A stretch of 64,000 nt of DNA from Fusobacteria bacterium ZRK30. GTDB lineage: Bacteria; Fusobacteriota; Fusobacteriia; Fusobacteriales; Fusobacteriaceae. The position numbers and the translations under genes were made by a program. The notes below the pieces were generated by a model, which was given only the letters and a program-made list of their open reading frames with translations, did no database searches and was not told the origin of the DNA. Of this stretch, positions 62,323 through 64,000 are shown piece after piece. How positions within the stretch are numbered: position 1 is the first letter of the stretch; each line of letters opens with the position of its first letter. Where the stretch lies: NCBI GenBank assembly GCA_024628785.1, contig CP102405.1, forward strand, positions 744,001-808,000, given 5' to 3'.

Positions 62323-63384
62323 ATGAAAAAAATTATACCGTTTATATTATTATCTGCCGGTTTATTAACTGGATGTTTTAAAGGAAAAGAAGAAGTAAAA
62401 ACTGTTGAAGAAACAAAAGTACCAAAGGCTACAAAAGAATTAAATATATATACAGAAAGACATTATGACATAGACAAAGAATTGATTGCAGAATTTGAAA
62501 AAGAGACTGGAGTTACTGTAAATGTAGCTAAAGCCGGGGCAGACGAACTGTTAAAAAAGTTAGAGATAGAAGGAGCTGATACTCCTGCTGACCTATTCAT
62601 TACTAAAGATGCAGCAAGGCTTGGGAGAGCAAAAGATTTAGGATTATTACAACAAATAAAAGATAAAGAAGTATTGGAATTAGTTCCTGCAAACATAAGA
62701 GATAAGGACAACTACTGGACTTCATTTACTTACAGAGCCAGAATATTTGCATACAACAAAGAAACTACAGATCCTTCTATATTTTCTACATATGAAGATT
62801 TAGCTGATCCTAAGTGGAATGGAAAAGTGTTAGTTAGAAGTTCAACAAACTCATATAATCAGGCATTGATAGCTTCTATGATAGCTGCTAATGGTGAAGA
62901 GGCAACTAGAGAATGGATCCAGGGGTTAGTAGCTAATATGGCAAGGGAACCTAAGGGTAATGACAGAGACCAAAGTAAAGCAGTAATTGCCGGAATTGGA
63001 GAAGTTGCTATTATGAACTCTTACTATCTTGGAAAAATGATCCACTCAGCAGATCCTGAAGAGAGAAAAGTTGGGGAACAAATAGCTATATTCTTCCCTA
63101 ATCAAGATGGCAGAGGAACTCATATCAACGTAAGTGGAATGGGAATTACAAAATATTCAAAAAATATTGTAAATGCTGAAAGATTCATAAAGTTTTTCTT
63201 AAATGAAAAATCACAAAGTAGATTTACAAATGAAAACTATGAATACCCTTCAAATAAAAACGTAGCAGTAAACGGTACAGTTAAGTCATGGGGAGATTTC
63301 AAAGTAGACAGCTTAACTTTATCTGAGTTAGGAAAGAACTTTAAAAAAGGAACGATCATAGCCGATGAGGAAGGTTGGAAATAA
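62323..63384 (+). CDS. Iron(III) ABC transporter substrate-binding lipoprotein (FutA/FbpA-like)
   Basis: 353 residues. Lipoprotein signal IPFILLSAGLLTGC with the lipid Cys at about 18. The mature protein begins LNIYTERHYDIDKELIAEFE, the FutA/FbpA opening with an iron-ligand Tyr, and later has WTSFTYRARIFAYNK and IMNSYYLGKM (about 227), the adjacent Tyr pair that binds Fe(III). It captures ferric iron in the periplasm for the permease that starts 4 bases after its stop. The start follows AGGAGGAAAGA. Confidence 0.92.
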   Translation: MKKIIPFILLSAGLLTGCFKGKEEVKTVEETKVPKATKELNIYTERHYDIDKELIAEFEKETGVTVNVAKAGADELLKKLEIEGADTPADLFITKDAARLGRAKDLGLLQQIKDKEVLELVPANIRDKDNYWTSFTYRARIFAYNKETTDPSIFSTYEDLADPKWNGKVLVRSSTNSYNQALIASMIAANGEEATREWIQGLVANMAREPKGNDRDQSKAVIAGIGEVAIMNSYYLGKMIHSADPEERKVGEQIAIFFPNQDGRGTHINVSGMGITKYSKNIVNAERFIKFFLNEKSQSRFTNENYEYPSNKNVAVNGTVKSWGDFKVDSLTLSELGKNFKKGTIIADEEGWK

Positions 63385-63388
63385 GCCA

Positions 63389-64000
63389 ATGAATTTAAAA
63401 CTTTTAAAGAGGAATCTAAATATTAATTTAGATTCCTGGCTTTTTATAAGCATAATTTTGTCGTTTTTCTTGTTAGCTCCCATTATAACTCTATTTACAA
63501 GTTTAGCGACTCAAAATATAGAAACTTTTATCCATATAGCTGAAACTCTTTTACCTGAGTATATAAGAAACAGCTCTATAATAGCATTATTTACCGGTTT
63601 ATTTACCATGATTATAGGGGTATCTACAGCCTGGATTTTGACTATGTATGAGTTTAAATTTTCTAAACTATTTCATGTGGGGTTAATTTTACCCTTGGCA
63701 ATACCCAGTTATATAGCAGGATATGTCTATTCAGGGATCTTTTCCTATACAGGGATAATCAGCAGAACAGCCAGGAATTTATTTGGATACAATTTAAATT
63801 TAGATATTATGAACATATATGGTGTGATATTTATCTTTACATTTTTTCTCTATCCCTATGTGTTTATCATAGCCAGATCATTTTTCGCCAAACAATCGTT
63901 ATCTATGCTAGAATCAGCTAAGGTACTGGGAAAATCGGATACACAGACATTTTTTTTAGTGGTATTACCCATGGCAAGAACAGCTATTATTGGAGGAGTT
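63389..64000 (+). CDS. Iron(III) ABC transporter permease (N-terminal part)
   Basis: 204 codons running off the right edge from an ATG at 63389. At least five hydrophobic segments, and the EAA-type coupling loop appears as MLESAKVLGKSDTQTFFLVV followed by LPMARTAII. FbpB-type permeases are large (over 500 residues) with two such halves, so about a third is visible. No strong ribosome binding site precedes the ATG; GGAAGGTTGGAA overlaps the previous gene. A perfect 11-bp hairpin lies within its first codons. Confidence 0.9.
   Translation, partial: MNLKLLKRNLNINLDSWLFISIILSFFLLAPIITLFTSLATQNIETFIHIAETLLPEYIRNSSIIALFTGLFTMIIGVSTAWILTMYEFKFSKLFHVGLILPLAIPSYIAGYVYSGIFSYTGIISRTARNLFGYNLNLDIMNIYGVIFIFTFFLYPYVFIIARSFFAKQSLSMLESAKVLGKSDTQTFFLVVLPMARTAIIGGV
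63411..63436 (+). promoter_or_regulatory. Stem-loop in the first codons of the iron permease
   Basis: GGAATCTAAAT and ATTTAGATTCC form a perfect 11-bp stem around ATTA, starting 27 bases after the binding-protein stop. It may protect the upstream mRNA end or damp permease translation. Confidence 0.6.

Overview
The window is strongly AT-rich, mostly + strand and gene-dense, with short intergenic gaps, GGAGG-type ribosome binding sites and many oligo-T hairpin terminators. Rnf-type electron transfer genes, Na+/2-hydroxycarboxylate transport, citrate-type sensor kinases, a 2[4Fe-4S] ferredoxin, a BrnQ carrier, a PBP1A with a lipid/isoprenoid operon and a probable selenoprotein together suggest an anaerobic member of Fusobacteriota, perhaps near Psychrilyobacter, Ilyobacter or Propionigenium. 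This placement is inferred from gene content only.

Layout. 1-5.5 kb: end of a surface polysaccharide region (GT14, flippase, GT4 and GT2 glycosyltransferases) and an HxlR regulator. 5.7-11.7 kb: GltA-like flavoprotein and iron alcohol dehydrogenase (minus), then hslO, a TatD nuclease, a decayed GxxExxY gene and rlmA. 11.8-17.4 kb: acpS followed by three tandem secreted FMN-binding proteins, RnfC, an RnfD-RnfG fusion with extra flavin-attachment-like motifs in its tail, a NuoE-like protein and a lone SRA-like protein. 17.4-21.5 kb: birA, a K+ channel, mnmA, a lipoprotein, a ferredoxin. 22-26 kb: a sulfur-flavoured group (triple rhodanese, kdsD, a tiny UGA-containing DUF1858 redox protein, TauE/SafE exporter). 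26-38.9 kb: brnQ, EamA, two paralogous CitA/CitB-like two-component pairs on either side of tyrS, and a 2-hydroxycarboxylate transporter. An IS3-family element (39-40.2 kb) sits just after that transporter. 40.3-46.5 kb: an alpha-glucoside utilisation operon (LacI regulator, ROK kinase, GH13 glucosidase, PTS IICB, EEP hydrolase) with a perfect palindromic operator. 46.6-54 kb: patatin and the envelope operon uppS-cdsA-dxr-(phosphoesterase, SGNH, tmk)-rseP, then tRNA-Arg(CCU). 54.5-64 kb: DUF819 transporter, pentapeptide protein, OPT transporter with a PqqD-like protein, PBP1A, DUF2914 protein, and the start of an iron(III) ABC importer.

The most notable observations are: (1) a 66-codon DUF1858 gene whose in-frame UGA replaces the first Cys of a CxxC motif and is followed by a SECIS-like hairpin; (2) a tyrosine leader peptide (five consecutive Tyr codons) with alternative hairpins and an intrinsic terminator upstream of tyrS, which looks like classical ribosome-mediated attenuation; (3) a minimal RnfC/RnfD-G/NuoE plus multi-flavoprotein module lacking RnfA, B and E, with duplicated GGAT motifs in a tail; (4) a roughly 50-bp dispersed intergenic repeat present in four copies.
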